Of a stretch of 64,000 bases of DNA, positions 1 to 10,527 are shown one piece after another. The DNA comes from Orobanche coerulescens (Eukaryota; Streptophyta; Magnoliopsida; Lamiales; Orobanchaceae), in the NCBI GenBank assembly GCA_033398695.1, contig CM065815.1, positions 144,629,001 through 144,693,000 of the forward strand, in the 5' to 3' direction. Each line of letters begins with the position of its first letter. Position 1 is the stretch's first letter. The notes beneath the pieces were generated by a model. The model saw only the letters and a program-made list of their open reading frames with translations, did not search any database and had not been told where the DNA came from. The translations under genes and the position numbers were made by a program.

Positions 1-1316
1 ATGTAAGGAAGAACCAAATGAGTATCTTCCATAAGCCAAAATATGTTCAAGTATAAAAACTTGGCAAAATGTAAAGAAGAACCAAATGAGGCCAAAAATT
101 AGTTAGGCTGAAAAAACGGCAAAGTACTAAGTACAGCTTAGTCCATCAGAGAGGAACAGCCGAGTCCAGTCAGAGTAGCTCTGGTCAACAAATCGTATCA
201 GAGAAGTTTGACCAGACTGCAGCCGAGGTACCTCAGGGAAGTCACCTGACCAGATAAAACAGTGAACAGCCGACAGGACCTATCTGTAGAGATGTTAGCT
301 GCATATCAGCCTACTCAAAGGCAGCCAAGTACTCCAAGTCCACGTCAGCATGCGTCGAAAAGTCAAGTATTACGGAAAGCTCACATGCAACGTGAAGAGA
401 CAATTTGGAGTAATTCCCGCAAGAGATATGATTTAAATAAATCATCCAGACCCACCTTGAAGACTTTAATCCTTTTATATTCAAAAGATTCGGCGCTCAC
501 ATGCAGAAGTCTTCACAACGGTCGGAAGATAAAATTAAATAATGGGAATCCAGCCTTGCAACGTTCAGAAAGATTAAACAATGAAGTCTCCCTCCAACGG
601 ACGGATTTGTTAAAAAGATTTGCAACGGCTACAAGGAAAAAGCTCAGAGATCGTGACCTATATATATCCGAAGATTTGAAACTGAGCAACTACCGGTGCG
701 AACATACATTCTAGCGATCAAAGCAATCAAGCAATCTAAAGCAATCAATAGCATCGTGAAAAGAGCAAGCTCTAAAAGTTCATACTTAAGGAAGCTCTTA
801 AGTTGGAGAAGACAAAAACTCTTGTCTATAATCTTGAGTACGGGGTACTTCACTGGTTGAAGTAAGAGATCAGAAGGCATCCAAGGATCGAGGATCAAGA
901 GGTGCAAGGTAGTCAAGTGTGTACAACGGCACGGATTTCCACCGGTTGGAAGTCGTTGTAGTGTGTTTTGAATCACCGTAATATTTATCACCGTTGAAAA
1001 TTATAGTGAATTCATCTCCAATCGGTTTGGTGAAAAGTGGATTAGTAGAGGATTACCCCACCTCCGAGACCACTATAATTGCTGTGTTATTTCTTGCTTT
1101 ATCGCATCATACTTTAACCTTGCATACATTGTTAAGTGTTTCATTAAGTTAATTTATATTCGTCATCACCGACTTCCGCACATATCCAAGAACAAACGAC
1201 TCCAAGTCATTTGTTTAACTATCACCAAGAAACTCACTCTTCGTGAAAAGAGTTCAAGAGTTTCAACAAGTCTATTCACCCCCTCTAGACTTGTTCTGGA
1301 CGACTTGTGACCTACA
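1..1316 (+). repeat. Copia-1 5' LTR (partial)
   Basis: Base 1 corresponds to about position 10596 of the complete 3' LTR, and the match continues to the CCTACA terminus at 1316. Many differences between the two LTRs from about 930 onward sit at CTG/CAG triplets of the 3' copy. A 453-bp ORF at 262-714 has a counterpart in the 3' LTR, but it is LTR sequence and I do not call it a gene. Confidence 0.92.
658..667 (+). promoter_or_regulatory. TATA box, Copia-1 5' LTR
   Basis: CTATATATAT lies in a C-rich context and the same block is present in the 3' LTR at 11265-11274. It is the best candidate for the U3/R promoter. Confidence 0.6.
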
Positions 1317-1318
1317 AG

Positions 1319-1330
1319 TGGTATCGAGAG
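1319..1330 (+). other. Primer binding site (initiator tRNA-Met), one base lost
   Basis: The site lies two bases after the 5' LTR and reads TGGTATCGAGAG. The usual plant site starts TGGTATCAGAG. One A is missing from the CAG triplet, the same lesion type found repeatedly downstream. Confidence 0.8.
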
Positions 1331-1394
1331 GTTGGTTCATTTATTTCACGAACAGATCTATATCGGACATATATATCTTTACTCTCACTTTATA

Positions 1395-2611
1395 ATGGAA
1401 CACATGCACTCTAGACTCGTGTTTTTAGTTGACGAGTATGATCTCGTGTAAGATAAGGATGCAGCACACTTATCTTCAATTCATGACGACATGTGGTGCA
1501 TCATTGAAGACGGTCCATTCATCTTTGAGAAGGACAACACACAGAGGAGATCGCACTGGGAGGCCGTAAAAGATTCCTAAGAAGAGGACGGAGCCGACTC
1601 CCGAAGAAAGAAAGTCGGCCAATCTTGATAACCGGCCGCAGATGTGTTATATCAAACTCTTGACAAATCCACCATGGCCAAGATCAAAAGCGTAAGAATG
1701 CCAAAGAAATTTGGGACACATTAGCCCTAATGTGTGAAGGAACGGAGTCGATCAAGGAAAACAAGTCACAATTGCTATCCAAAAATTTGACAACTTAAAA
1801 AAGAAGAAAGGAGAATCCAAAGATCAAAAGGACACAAGGAACACAGAAATAAACAATGAGATCAACACCCAGGGCAAAACCAATCGCAACAGGGAAATGG
1901 CACTAAAGGTCCTCGATCTCTCAACCCCGAATGGAGCATGAAGGCCGTAGCCATGAGAGAATCCAAGGACTGAATAAAATAAAGATTCAGAGTCGTTCTG
2001 ATCTGAAGGCTTATGAGTTCGAGCTTCCAAGTTCATCCTCAACTGAGCCTACAGAGAAGGGAATCGCATTTGCAGCCGAGTCTCCTGCCAAGAGCCTATC
2101 TGATGTGAAACCTCCAAATCCACTAGATTTTGAGGAAGAAATAGCTTTCATAATGCAAAGGTTCAGCAATTTCAGAAAGAACTACTCCAAGTATAAGAAA
2201 AATTACAAGGAGAATCCAAGAAGGAACCAGAAGGCTGGAAGATGGAAAGTAGAATGCTATAATTGTCATAAGATCAAACACATTCAAATGGATTGTCCCG
2301 AGCTCAAGAAGGACGAAACCAAGAAGGAAGTGGGCAGAAAGGAAGATAGAATAAAGGCCCTCATCGGAGAAGACCAGGAGCATGTCGAATCAAGCAGCGG
2401 TTTCTTTTCTGATGAAGACGAGGAGTATGATTGCCTGATGGAAAACCTAGCTGATGAAGAGGTAACTTCTAAACCCACCGGTTCAAATAATAGCTCAGCC
2501 ATGTCACAAGATATGGATCTACATGAATCGGTAAATCAGTTATTTAAAGATTTTGAAACACTCAAATCTGCACACCAAGTCAGACAAGAGAGAAGACTCA
2601 CCGCAAGATGA
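1395..2611 (+). pseudogene. Copia-1 gag, N-terminal and zinc-knuckle part (frameshifted)
   Basis: Translation from the ATG at 1395 breaks up within about 20 codons. Pieces of a copia Gag are spread over the three frames, including the conserved AKEIWDTL motif near 1700-1725. The longest open stretch is 1931-2611. It ends in a CX2CX4HX4C zinc knuckle at 2255-2296 (CYNC..H....C), in which the glycine before His is lysine, followed by a Lys/Glu-rich tail. Several frame changes coincide with triplets where CTG would be expected, for example CTG reduced to CG at 1691. Gag would form the virus-like particle and bind the element RNA; this copy cannot make it. Confidence 0.8.
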
Positions 2612-2690
2612 GAATAGGCAATGAAAAATGATTTCAAAAACTCACTTAGATCTCGAATAAGGTTGAGACAACTACAGTGACTTTAAAACT

Positions 2691-4085
2691 GTGCAAATGT
2701 CAATACAAATTGAGATAGATCGGCTAACCATTTTACTTAAAGAAAAATCAGCTGCACTTGCTCATGCCAAAGCTGAGTTTACTAAGCTGGCTCAGATAAA
2801 TAAAACTCAGGCGCAGGAAATAACCTCCCTGAAGGCGTCTTCAACTCTGGGAGAATTGTGTACTTATAAAAGGTCACTATATACCAAATCAGGCCTTGGA
2901 TATGATTCTCACACTCCCTCTAGTTCTGAAACTAAGTTTATCAAGGGAGAAACAATAGTCTCGACTGCTGAGCCTGCATATAAAATGATATTCAAAAAGA
3001 GGCAACAGCCAAGTCAAACGTCTAGCCGCAATCGAGTTACACTGCATACCCACCTAGACAGCGACTAGCAAAGGCCTGTGCAAAAGCAAAGACCTGCACA
3101 ACACGCCCACTATTACCAACAACTCCCCAAAAATAGATTTCATAATGGGAGGGGCAGATGGAAACCTCAAGGTTATCCTAATTACCAAAATGAACAAGTG
3201 TGGAGACCACAAAGATTTAATAAATGGTCTCAGCCTAGATTTAGATATGGCCCACACTATCAAAATTTTGAAGAATATCCAGTATACAATCCAACCAGAA
3301 GATTCAGACCTCGATCACAGACACATTATAAGGGTTATAATAATAATAATAACAATTTCTATAATCCCAGGAGAAATCAATTCTCCAGGAAACCAACTAA
3401 CCCTAAAGGACCCACACAAATTTGGGTATCTAAATCTCTGCTTGTTTAATTGCAGAAAAGGTGGAAGGACTACAACCACATCTCCTCAAGCTCAAATTTT
3501 GGAGGTGAAGAATGGTTTGTAGACTCTGGATGCTCGAGGCATATGACCGAGAACAAGAAGATGCTGACCAAATACATCAAAGAAAGAGGTCCCGATGTAA
3601 CCTTTGGAGATAGCTCTAGAGGACAGACAAAAGGCTTTGGAGAGCTGCACCGAGGAAACATTGTGATATCCAAAGTCCATTATGTCAAAGGGCTCAAGTA
3701 CAATCTCCTGAGCATAAGCCAGTTCTGTGACGAGAAGAATTTAGTAGTCTTCACCATCTTGAAGTGTATGGTGATAGACATCCTATCTGGAGAAATAAAG
3801 CTTCAAGGTTTCAGAAGAAGAGATGTCTACATGATTGATTGGAACACAGGAACACCTAACTCCTGTTTCCTATCCAAGTCAGTAGCTGAGAATGGATGGT
3901 TGTGGCACAAAAGACTATGTCACCTAAACTTCAAAGCCATCAACAAGATTATCTCTCAGAAGCTGGTCAGAGGACTTCCAAATGAAGCATTCAAGAAGGA
4001 AGCACTCTGTGATGCATGTCGAAGGGAAAGGCACCAAGGCATCGCTCGCCGATTCGGCCTCCAACGCTCACAACAAGGATCTTAG
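2691..4085 (+). pseudogene. Copia-1 gag C-terminus, protease and integrase zinc-binding domain
   Basis: One reading frame runs from 2691 to 4085 with two in-frame stops, at 3066-3068 and 3447-3449. It begins with a coiled-coil-like gag segment and an Asn/Arg/Tyr-rich basic stretch (3145-3440). An aspartic protease site follows (WFVDSGCSRHMT, catalytic Asp codon at 3522), then the GAG-pre-integrase/HHCC finger (WHKRLCHLNF ... LCDAC) ending near 4020. The frame is lost at 4020-4021, where the expected CAG codon after the second CxxC cysteine has been reduced to CG. The protease would cut the polyprotein; its active-site triad DSG is intact. Confidence 0.88.
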
Positions 4086-4270
4086 ATCTACTCCACATGG
4101 ATCTATTTGGTCCTATCAAGCCAAGGACTTTGAGCGGCCGAAAACATGCCCTTGTAATAGTAGATGATTATTCAAGGTACACTTGGATCATTTTCCTATA
4201 CAAGAAAAGTGAAACCCTGACCAAGTTACTCGAGCCGAGAAGGATCCAAATGAGAAATCCCTCTCCATAA
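4016..4270 (+). pseudogene. Copia-1 integrase catalytic core, first part
   Basis: This frame continues the integrase after the shift at 4020. It contains LLHMDLFGPI, with the first catalytic Asp, and VIVDDYSRYTWIIFL, standard copia integrase motifs. At 4275-4285 the expected motif around the second catalytic Asp is interrupted by two single-base losses, both in places where CAG is expected and CG is seen. The core is therefore split between this frame and the next. Confidence 0.85.
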
Positions 4271-4332
4271 TCAAGATCGATCGATAGAGGAGGAGAGTTT
4301 CTCAACAAGGCAATAACCGATTACCGATCGTA

Positions 4333-4869
4333 ATGGGATCCAAAGATGAGCTCTCTGGCAATGTGACGCCCAGTAATGGTGTTGCCGAAAGAAGGAATGT
4401 AACTCGAAGGAAGCAAAGAAGGTCCATGATTGCAGAAGCGGACCTACCCAAAAGGTTCTGGGCTGAAGCTGTTAACATAGCCTGTCACACCCAGAACAGG
4501 AGTATGATAGTAGAGAGACATGGCAAAACTCCCTATGAGGTTTGGAATAATAGAACTCCTACTGTTGCTTACTTTCATGTCTTTGGTTGTAAGTGTTTCA
4601 TCCACAACAACGGTAAAACACAGCTAAATGCCTTTGATGCTAAAACTGATGACGGTCTCTTTATGGGATATTCCCAAAGAAGCAAGGCATATAGAGTTTT
4701 TAATAAAAGAACCTTAGTTGTAGAAGAAACACCCCATATTGTTTTTGATGAATCTACCGTTGAGTACAGGAAACAACTTGAGCTAATTGAGAACAAGCTC
4801 AAATCAGCAACCCTTGAAGAAGTCATTATACAGGACACTGGAATGGTGGACTCACCTATGCATCACTGA
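4333..4869 (+). pseudogene. Copia-1 integrase C-terminal part
   Basis: NGVAERRN carries the third catalytic residue (Glu). It is followed by FWAEAVNIACH, the GKTPYEVW motif and HVFGCKCFIHN, the usual copia integrase C-terminal sequence. The frame ends at a TGA at 4867-4869. The stretch 4870-5146 between here and RT is a Gln/Ala-rich linker whose frame I cannot follow; it shows the same CAG/CTG-associated irregularities. Confidence 0.88.
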
Positions 4870-5146
4870 TGACCCAACCGCAGTGGCCAAGACCCAATCG
4901 CAGATCGACAGATCACCAAACCTATCTCGATCCAGCTTCTTGAAGAAGACCAAATGAGCTGACAAAGACTCATCTGCAGATCAGAACCAAGCTGCAAATG
5001 ACAAGGCGGTAGCTGATCCAGTTGCAGACCAGAACCCAGCTGATGCAGATATCCACCAGAGCAATTCAACAGAGGGAACAAACCCAGAAGAGGACGATAT
5101 CCCCAAATGGCTCAAGGATCACCCAATTCAGCAAATTATCGGAAAA

Positions 5147-6760
5147 TTGACTGATGGAGTTAAGACGAGACAGTCAACCCTACCAGCAGGAATGGCGATG
5201 TTCTCATGTTTCATGTCGCAAATTGAACCCAAGACTACAGAACAAGCCTTGGAAGATTATTCATGGATTAATGCCATGCAAGAGGAATTGGAGCAGATGG
5301 AAAGAAACAAAGTTTGGGAACTAACAGACAGACCTGATTACAAGAAAGTTATTGGCACCAAATGGGTGTATAAAAACAAGAGTGATGAAGACGGAGCTGT
5401 TGTTAGGAATAAAGCCAGACTTATAGCAAAAGGTTATGCACAGTGTGAGGGAATAGATTTTGATGAAACTTATGCACCTGTTGCAAGATTAGAAGCCATC
5501 AGATTATTCCTCGCATATGCTGCATTCAAGGACTTTGAAGTCTACCAGATGGATGTAAAAAGTGCTTTTCTGAACGGAATCCTAGAAGAAGAAGTCTATG
5601 TAGAGCAACCCCCAGGTTTTGTCAAAGGACACAAAGTCTATAAGCTGTTGAAGGCTCTGTATGGACTCAAGCAAGCACCAAGAGCGTGGTATGAAACACT
5701 GTCTGTGTTTCTTGAGAAAAATGGATTTTGCAAAGGGAAAGTGGACAAGACCCTATTCAGAGTGGAGCACGGAGGCCACATATTAATAGTCCAGATTTAT
5801 GTGGATGGCATCATATTCGGGTCAACCAATCCAGAGCTATGCGAGAAATTCTCCAACCTCATGCAAGGAGAATTTGAGATGAGTATGATGGGAAAGCTTA
5901 ACTTCTTTCTCGGATTACAAGTTAAGCAGATGGAAAAAGGAATTTTCATCAACCAAGAAAAGTATACCAGAGATCTTATCAAGAGATATGGAATGGAATC
6001 AGCCAAACCCGCAAGAATTCCAATGAGCACAAGTACTCACCTGGATGCAGACGAGGCAGGCATATCAGTGGACTCAACCCACTACAGAGGACTCATTGGA
6101 TCTCTTCTGTACCTCACTGCAAGCAGGCCAGACATATCATATGCCGTTGGAGTTTGTGCAAGATTCCAGTCCAAGCCAAAGCAATCACACCTAGATGCAG
6201 CCAAGAGAATAATTAAGTACCTAAAGTCTACAATTAATGTTGGACTATCGTATCCCAAAGATGACAACTTCGAGCTATCAGGATACTCAGATGCGGATTT
6301 CGCAGGATGCAAAATCAACAGGAAGAGCACTAGTGGAACATGTCAATTCCTAGGAACCAGACTGATATCCTGGTTTAGCAAGAAGCAGGTTTCTAACTCT
6401 ATCTCCACTACAGAGTCAGAATACCTAGCTGCAGGTAGCTGTTGTGCACAAATTGTATGGATCCGACAGCAGCTAAGGGACTATAATATAATTGCCAACG
6501 AAGTCCCAATCTGGTGTGACAACAATAGTGCGATTGCAATAACCAACAATCCGGTTTTGCACTCAAGGACGAAGCACATTGATGTTAAGCACCATTTCAT
6601 TAGAGACCATGTGCTTAACAAAAGAGTTAGAGTTGAAAGAGTCGGCACAGACTACCAAATAGCTGACATCTTCACCAAACCCTTGCCAGAAGAAAGATTC
6701 CTGGAGCTTAGCAGAGATCTTGGATTACTAGATTGGGAATCTAGTACTGAAGCAAGTTAA
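5147..6760 (+). pseudogene. Copia-1 reverse transcriptase and RNase H
   Basis: This is the best preserved part, 537 codons open. RT motifs are present in order: the start of the domain near [33 protein letters not shown], and the catalytic box at 5798-5809. The box reads YVDG instead of YVDD, so the second metal-binding Asp is replaced by Gly (codon GGC at 5807). RNase H follows with [20 protein letters not shown] and the closing ADIFTKPLP. There is no start codon of its own; it would be translated as part of gag-pol. The C-terminus is the normal one, so the sequence after 6760 is an addition to the basic copia plan. Confidence 0.93.
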
Positions 6761-7293
6761 AGCATAAAAGACGAAGGACGGACCCCCAGAATCAGCCTAG
6801 CTGATGCAGGCGAGAAGACGAAGGCCATACGAAGCAACTTATTGCTCGTAATACCAAAGTAGAAGTCAACTCACTGTTGCAGAGTGGTCAACAAATAACA
6901 AAGCATCACTAAGTTTTCTAAACTGACCTCTGAATATTTAATTATTATCTGCCACATTTATAATATTAATTTTGGCTAACGAATGGCATTTAAATATACA
7001 TTTTTATCAAGCCAAGTGGCAATTTTAATACACGCGTCAAACGCCTATTAAATCAACCTCCACGGTGGCCAATCAGAATCAACCGTCGAATTTTAAATTG
7101 GGCCACCGATTCAAATTTGAAATTCAAAAGAATATCAAAAGGCGTACCACTGTTCAAATATATAATAAACTAATACAAACGTCTTTTCATCTTCTTTATA
7201 AGGAAAGAAGACCTTTCACTTTACTCTTTACGCTTACAGAAACCTTAGATATTTCAGAGCAAAAATATACACTAAAATCCTCTATTTGCAGAA
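6761..7293 (+). other. Non-coding spacer between RNase H and the extra ORF
   Basis: This 533-bp stretch has no reading frame of note and is A/T-rich in its second half. It contains a plausible TATA box close to the following ORF, so it may act as an internal promoter or as the spacer of a spliced transcript. Confidence 0.5.
7194..7203 (+). promoter_or_regulatory. Candidate TATA box ahead of the extra ORF
   Basis: CTTTATAAGG lies about 90-100 bp upstream of the ATG at 7294, normal spacing for a plant gene with a short leader. Confidence 0.4.
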
Positions 7294-8523
7294 ATGGCAT
7301 CTTTCGAAGGAGTGAATTTGAAGGCGGTGAAAGACCAGATCATTTTCTCGATGGTTGTCGACTTTGAAGGTTTACTAGAAGCCAATTTGGAGGACTACGA
7401 CATGCTCAATCTGATTCGGGCAATGAAGCTTAATGGGATCTACCCATTTCTCGACATCAACCCGCAACATCTGTTCAAAGAGGATGTCGTCGAGTTCTAT
7501 CACAAAGCTTATCTGATTCAAGACGGGATTCATAGCACAGTGGGCGGAGTACCTGTCAGCATTTATCGAGAGACGATTCGCTCTGTCTTCGGGATGAAGC
7601 ACCGTGGTTTAGCGGTCGAAGCTCTCAAGCAATCCGCCGCCGAAACCTGGAAAAAGATTAAGGTCGAAAATATCCCAGAAAAATTGAAATTCACAGCGAA
7701 GAGGAATGAACTCAAGAGAATTTACCGTGTTGCGTTGGACATTACCAACAAGATAATAATGGGGATGGCGGGCAGTTATGATCAACTGTCGTCGTCGAAG
7801 TTTATGGTGTTGGGAGCTTTGATTCAGGAAGAAGAAGTTGATTGGGCAGACTATATCTTCAGGCAACTCGTGAGAGAGATCAACAAGGTCGAGTGGCTTG
7901 ATGATGAGAAAAGATTCAAGACAAAGCTGGTGTTTGGAACGCATCTCAGTTGGTTTTTGGAGAAGACCGGAGTGGCTAAGGGAAACACTGACCCCTTCCA
8001 CCCCAATAAAAGGCTTGGTCATATGGACCATGAGAAGGTGAAGAAAGTCGGAGGCACTGGGAAAGCAGCTCAGTTGTTGAAGGAGCTGCCGGACTCAAGG
8101 TCATATCCAATATACCATTCATCAGGGGAGTTGGACAGACCTGCAGCTGAGATCGGAACTGCAGTCGAGTCCGACACCGAGTCCGACGATACACCCATTG
8201 CAGTCAGATTCAAGAGACGGGGACCAGCCCCTGAAGGACCCTCTACTCTGCAGTCATCACCGGAACCCTCTCCTAAGAGGCCAAGGAAACTGCAGTTTAG
8301 CGAGGGAGCGATCGATCACCTAGCCGCCTCGCCCGATCACCAATTCATCCGAAGACCCGCTGCACTGGACACCCTTGAGACTCGGATTGTACCTGTTCTC
8401 ACCCCCCCGGTCTACATATCCGAAGAAGAAGAAGCAGGTCTCATAATCTCTATTCCTGAAGCTGATTATACTTTTAACCTGTTAGAAAATAATACTTTCA
8501 ACCTTTCCATTGAACAACTCTAG
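7294..8523 (+). pseudogene. Copia-1 extra ORF, N-terminal part (unknown function)
   Basis: A 409-codon frame starts at an ATG in good context. The first 260 residues look like a folded, mainly helical domain and recall proteins carried by plant LTR elements (putative plant transposon protein class), but I cannot name the family with confidence. Residues 270-340 are Pro/Ser/Glu-rich with a basic patch (KRPRK). The TAG at 8521-8523 is in frame with the next ORF at 8593, so the two were one protein. A CAG codon is the simplest ancestor of this TAG. I see no clear transmembrane segment, so calling it an envelope protein is not justified. Confidence 0.7.
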
Positions 8524-8592
8524 CTTGTTAAGCCACAAGCAGTAAAACACTCTTTAGTACATATTTTTGAAGAGTGGAAATTTTTCAAGACC

Positions 8593-9279
8593 ATGACTTT
8601 TACAAATCTTCAAACCTACATTGCAACTAGTGGTTGGGAATATCCCCAAGCCACTAATGAGGTTCTGATTGAATTTTGCAAAGAATCAGACTTAGTATTA
8701 ATCCTCCAGGATAAATGGTTCATGTCCCATTTTAAAACAAACATGGACCACTTTATCCATTCTATCATGCTTAGCATTTTTGATGGCGTTTTTGGAGAAG
8801 AGGAGGAGGAGGAAGTTGGAAAAGAGATTAGGATTGAAGAAGTAGATGGAGATAATGAAATTATTGATTTGGTGGATGAAGAAGAAGAAGAAGAGAGAAA
8901 AACAGAAGAAAATATTCCAGTTGAAAAACAGCCAGAAGAAATTGAGAAGACAAAAGAATTGGCTGATGAAGGAGATGAAGAAGAAGGAGAAGAGGTAGAT
9001 CAGGAAAAAGATGAAGAAGAAAAGGAGGATGAGGATGATGAAGGAGAAAAGAAGGAGCAGGATGATGATGATGATGATGATGATAATGATGATGGAGGAG
9101 ATGCAGGAGCAGAAAAAGAAAATGAAAAAGAAAAAGATGAGGAAGAAGGAAAAGAAAACTCTGAAGAAAAGGAAGAAGAAGAGAAAGAGGAAGAGAGAGA
9201 AGAAGACAAGGAGCCAGAACCAGAGCCGGAGCCAGAGCCTATTCACGAAGCTACAGATAGGACTGTGGTACCTGCCTAG
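8593..9279 (+). pseudogene. Copia-1 extra ORF, acidic middle part
   Basis: This is in the same frame as the ORF before it (8524-8592 is also open after the stop). About 70 ordinary residues are followed by about 135 residues almost entirely Glu, Asp and Lys, including an eight-Asp run near 9060 and an EPEPEPEP-type end. Such stretches are usually disordered; a chromatin or RNA-binding role is only a guess. The frame ends at the TAG at 9277-9279. Confidence 0.65.
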
Positions 9280-9317
9280 TACACCAGCCTAGACGCAGAG
9301 CCGGTCAAGACTCAGTC

Positions 9318-10307
9318 GTGGACCCTGAGAAAACCCCCTCTGACCTACCAGCTGCAGACAGGAGCCTGCAGTCTAGTGGTTCCTTTGTAGAAGGCTCAGG
9401 AGAGCACTCTCCATCAGCTCAGATATCCCCTACCATGACTGAGCTGATCAGGCAAATCGTCAAAGATACTATTGGAGAGCTGCTATCATCTCAGGTCACT
9501 CCTGACCTTCAATCAATAAATGCCAAGATAGACACCCTTCTACAGAGAGAGATTCCTCAGCCCCCTCCCCCTACCAACAACAGAATGCCATTTGGCATGT
9601 CTAATTGGATGAGCAGAATGGAACATCAATTAACTACCCTTGTTGATGCTGGCAAAAAGGGGGAAGAGAGAGTTCAGGGGGAAGAGAGAGAAATTAGAAG
9701 CAAGAAGAAGCAAGATGTCCTTCAAATTGAAGGACCCTCTAGTCTGAAGAGAAGGGAAGCTGTGGATCCAGATGACCAGCCTGAAGGAAAGAGAAGGAGG
9801 ACTAGAGGAGGTTTTGGGCCTACTCTAGAATGGGAAGGGAAGGAGCTGTGGTATGTTGAGGACTTTATTCCATTTGAAGCTCTTGAGATGTGGGGATCTG
9901 CAAAGAAGAGGTTCATCAAAGACTATTACATCTGGGAACTACTCCAGGATGATAAACTCTCCCCACAAGAAATTTTCATAAACTTCATGGAAGAAATCCA
10001 TCCGAAGCTTTGGGCTATTCTGAAGAAGCACGCTAAAGACCAAAATGCTTATCCTATGATTCCCTCATTCAGAGCAGAGGAAGCACCAACCCGTGTGGAC
10101 GGTGAACTTAATGAGTTAGCGCTTCAAAGAGAGATCAAGCAATTGTGTCTTGAGAACAGATTCACATCCCAGCAAGAACAAGACTTCGCAGCACTTGTTG
10201 TGAAGAGGAAATATGGTCTTGCTCCAGTCAAGATAAGACCAATTGGAGCTAAGCCATTCAAGCCTGCCAAGCAGCCTATTCGCAGAGGCAGAGGAAGAGG
10301 CAGATAG
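9318..10307 (+). pseudogene. Copia-1 extra ORF, C-terminal part with RG-rich tail
   Basis: This 329-codon frame is offset from the preceding ORF, so a frameshift lies between 9279 and 9318. It has a Ser/Pro-rich start, a short coiled-coil-like segment (about residues 40-75), a basic nuclear-signal-like patch (KRRRTRGG, about residue 160), and a helical region. The tail is rich in Arg and Gly and ends RRGRGRGR, which suggests nucleic-acid binding. Together with the two preceding parts it would give a protein of about 1000 residues. Confidence 0.65.
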
Positions 10308-10511
10308 CTTTATTTGTACTTGTAATTTTATTTTCTGTACCTATAAAAACTTTCTTGTAAAATTTCAATAATAAACAAGTCAGAAAATTTTATAACAGTC
10401 TGTTGAATGACAATTTCCAGTTGTCTCAATATTAGACTGAATTTAGTTTGTGTCTTGCACTTAAGTGCAGACTTGGTCATTTGATTACTTGTTTAAAAGT
10501 TTTGCCATCAT
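10308..10511 (+). other. Copia-1 3' untranslated spacer
   Basis: About 200 A/T-rich bases separate the end of the extra ORF from the PPT. I see no coding sequence. Confidence 0.6.
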
Positions 10512-10527
10512 CAAAATAGGGGGAATT
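10512..10527 (+). other. Polypurine tract, Copia-1
   Basis: AAAATAGGGGGAA immediately precedes the TGTTAGG start of the 3' LTR and would prime plus-strand DNA synthesis. Confidence 0.85.

Noticed and set aside
262..714. 150-codon ORF in the Copia-1 LTR
   Set aside because: It is present in both LTRs (also 10872-11321), crosses the TATA box and has no domain; it is LTR sequence open by chance.
8698..9246. 182-codon minus-strand ORF rich in Phe, Ile and Leu, like a membrane protein
   Set aside because: It is the complement of the GAA/GAT-rich acidic stretch of the extra Copia-1 ORF; the composition is forced by the other strand.
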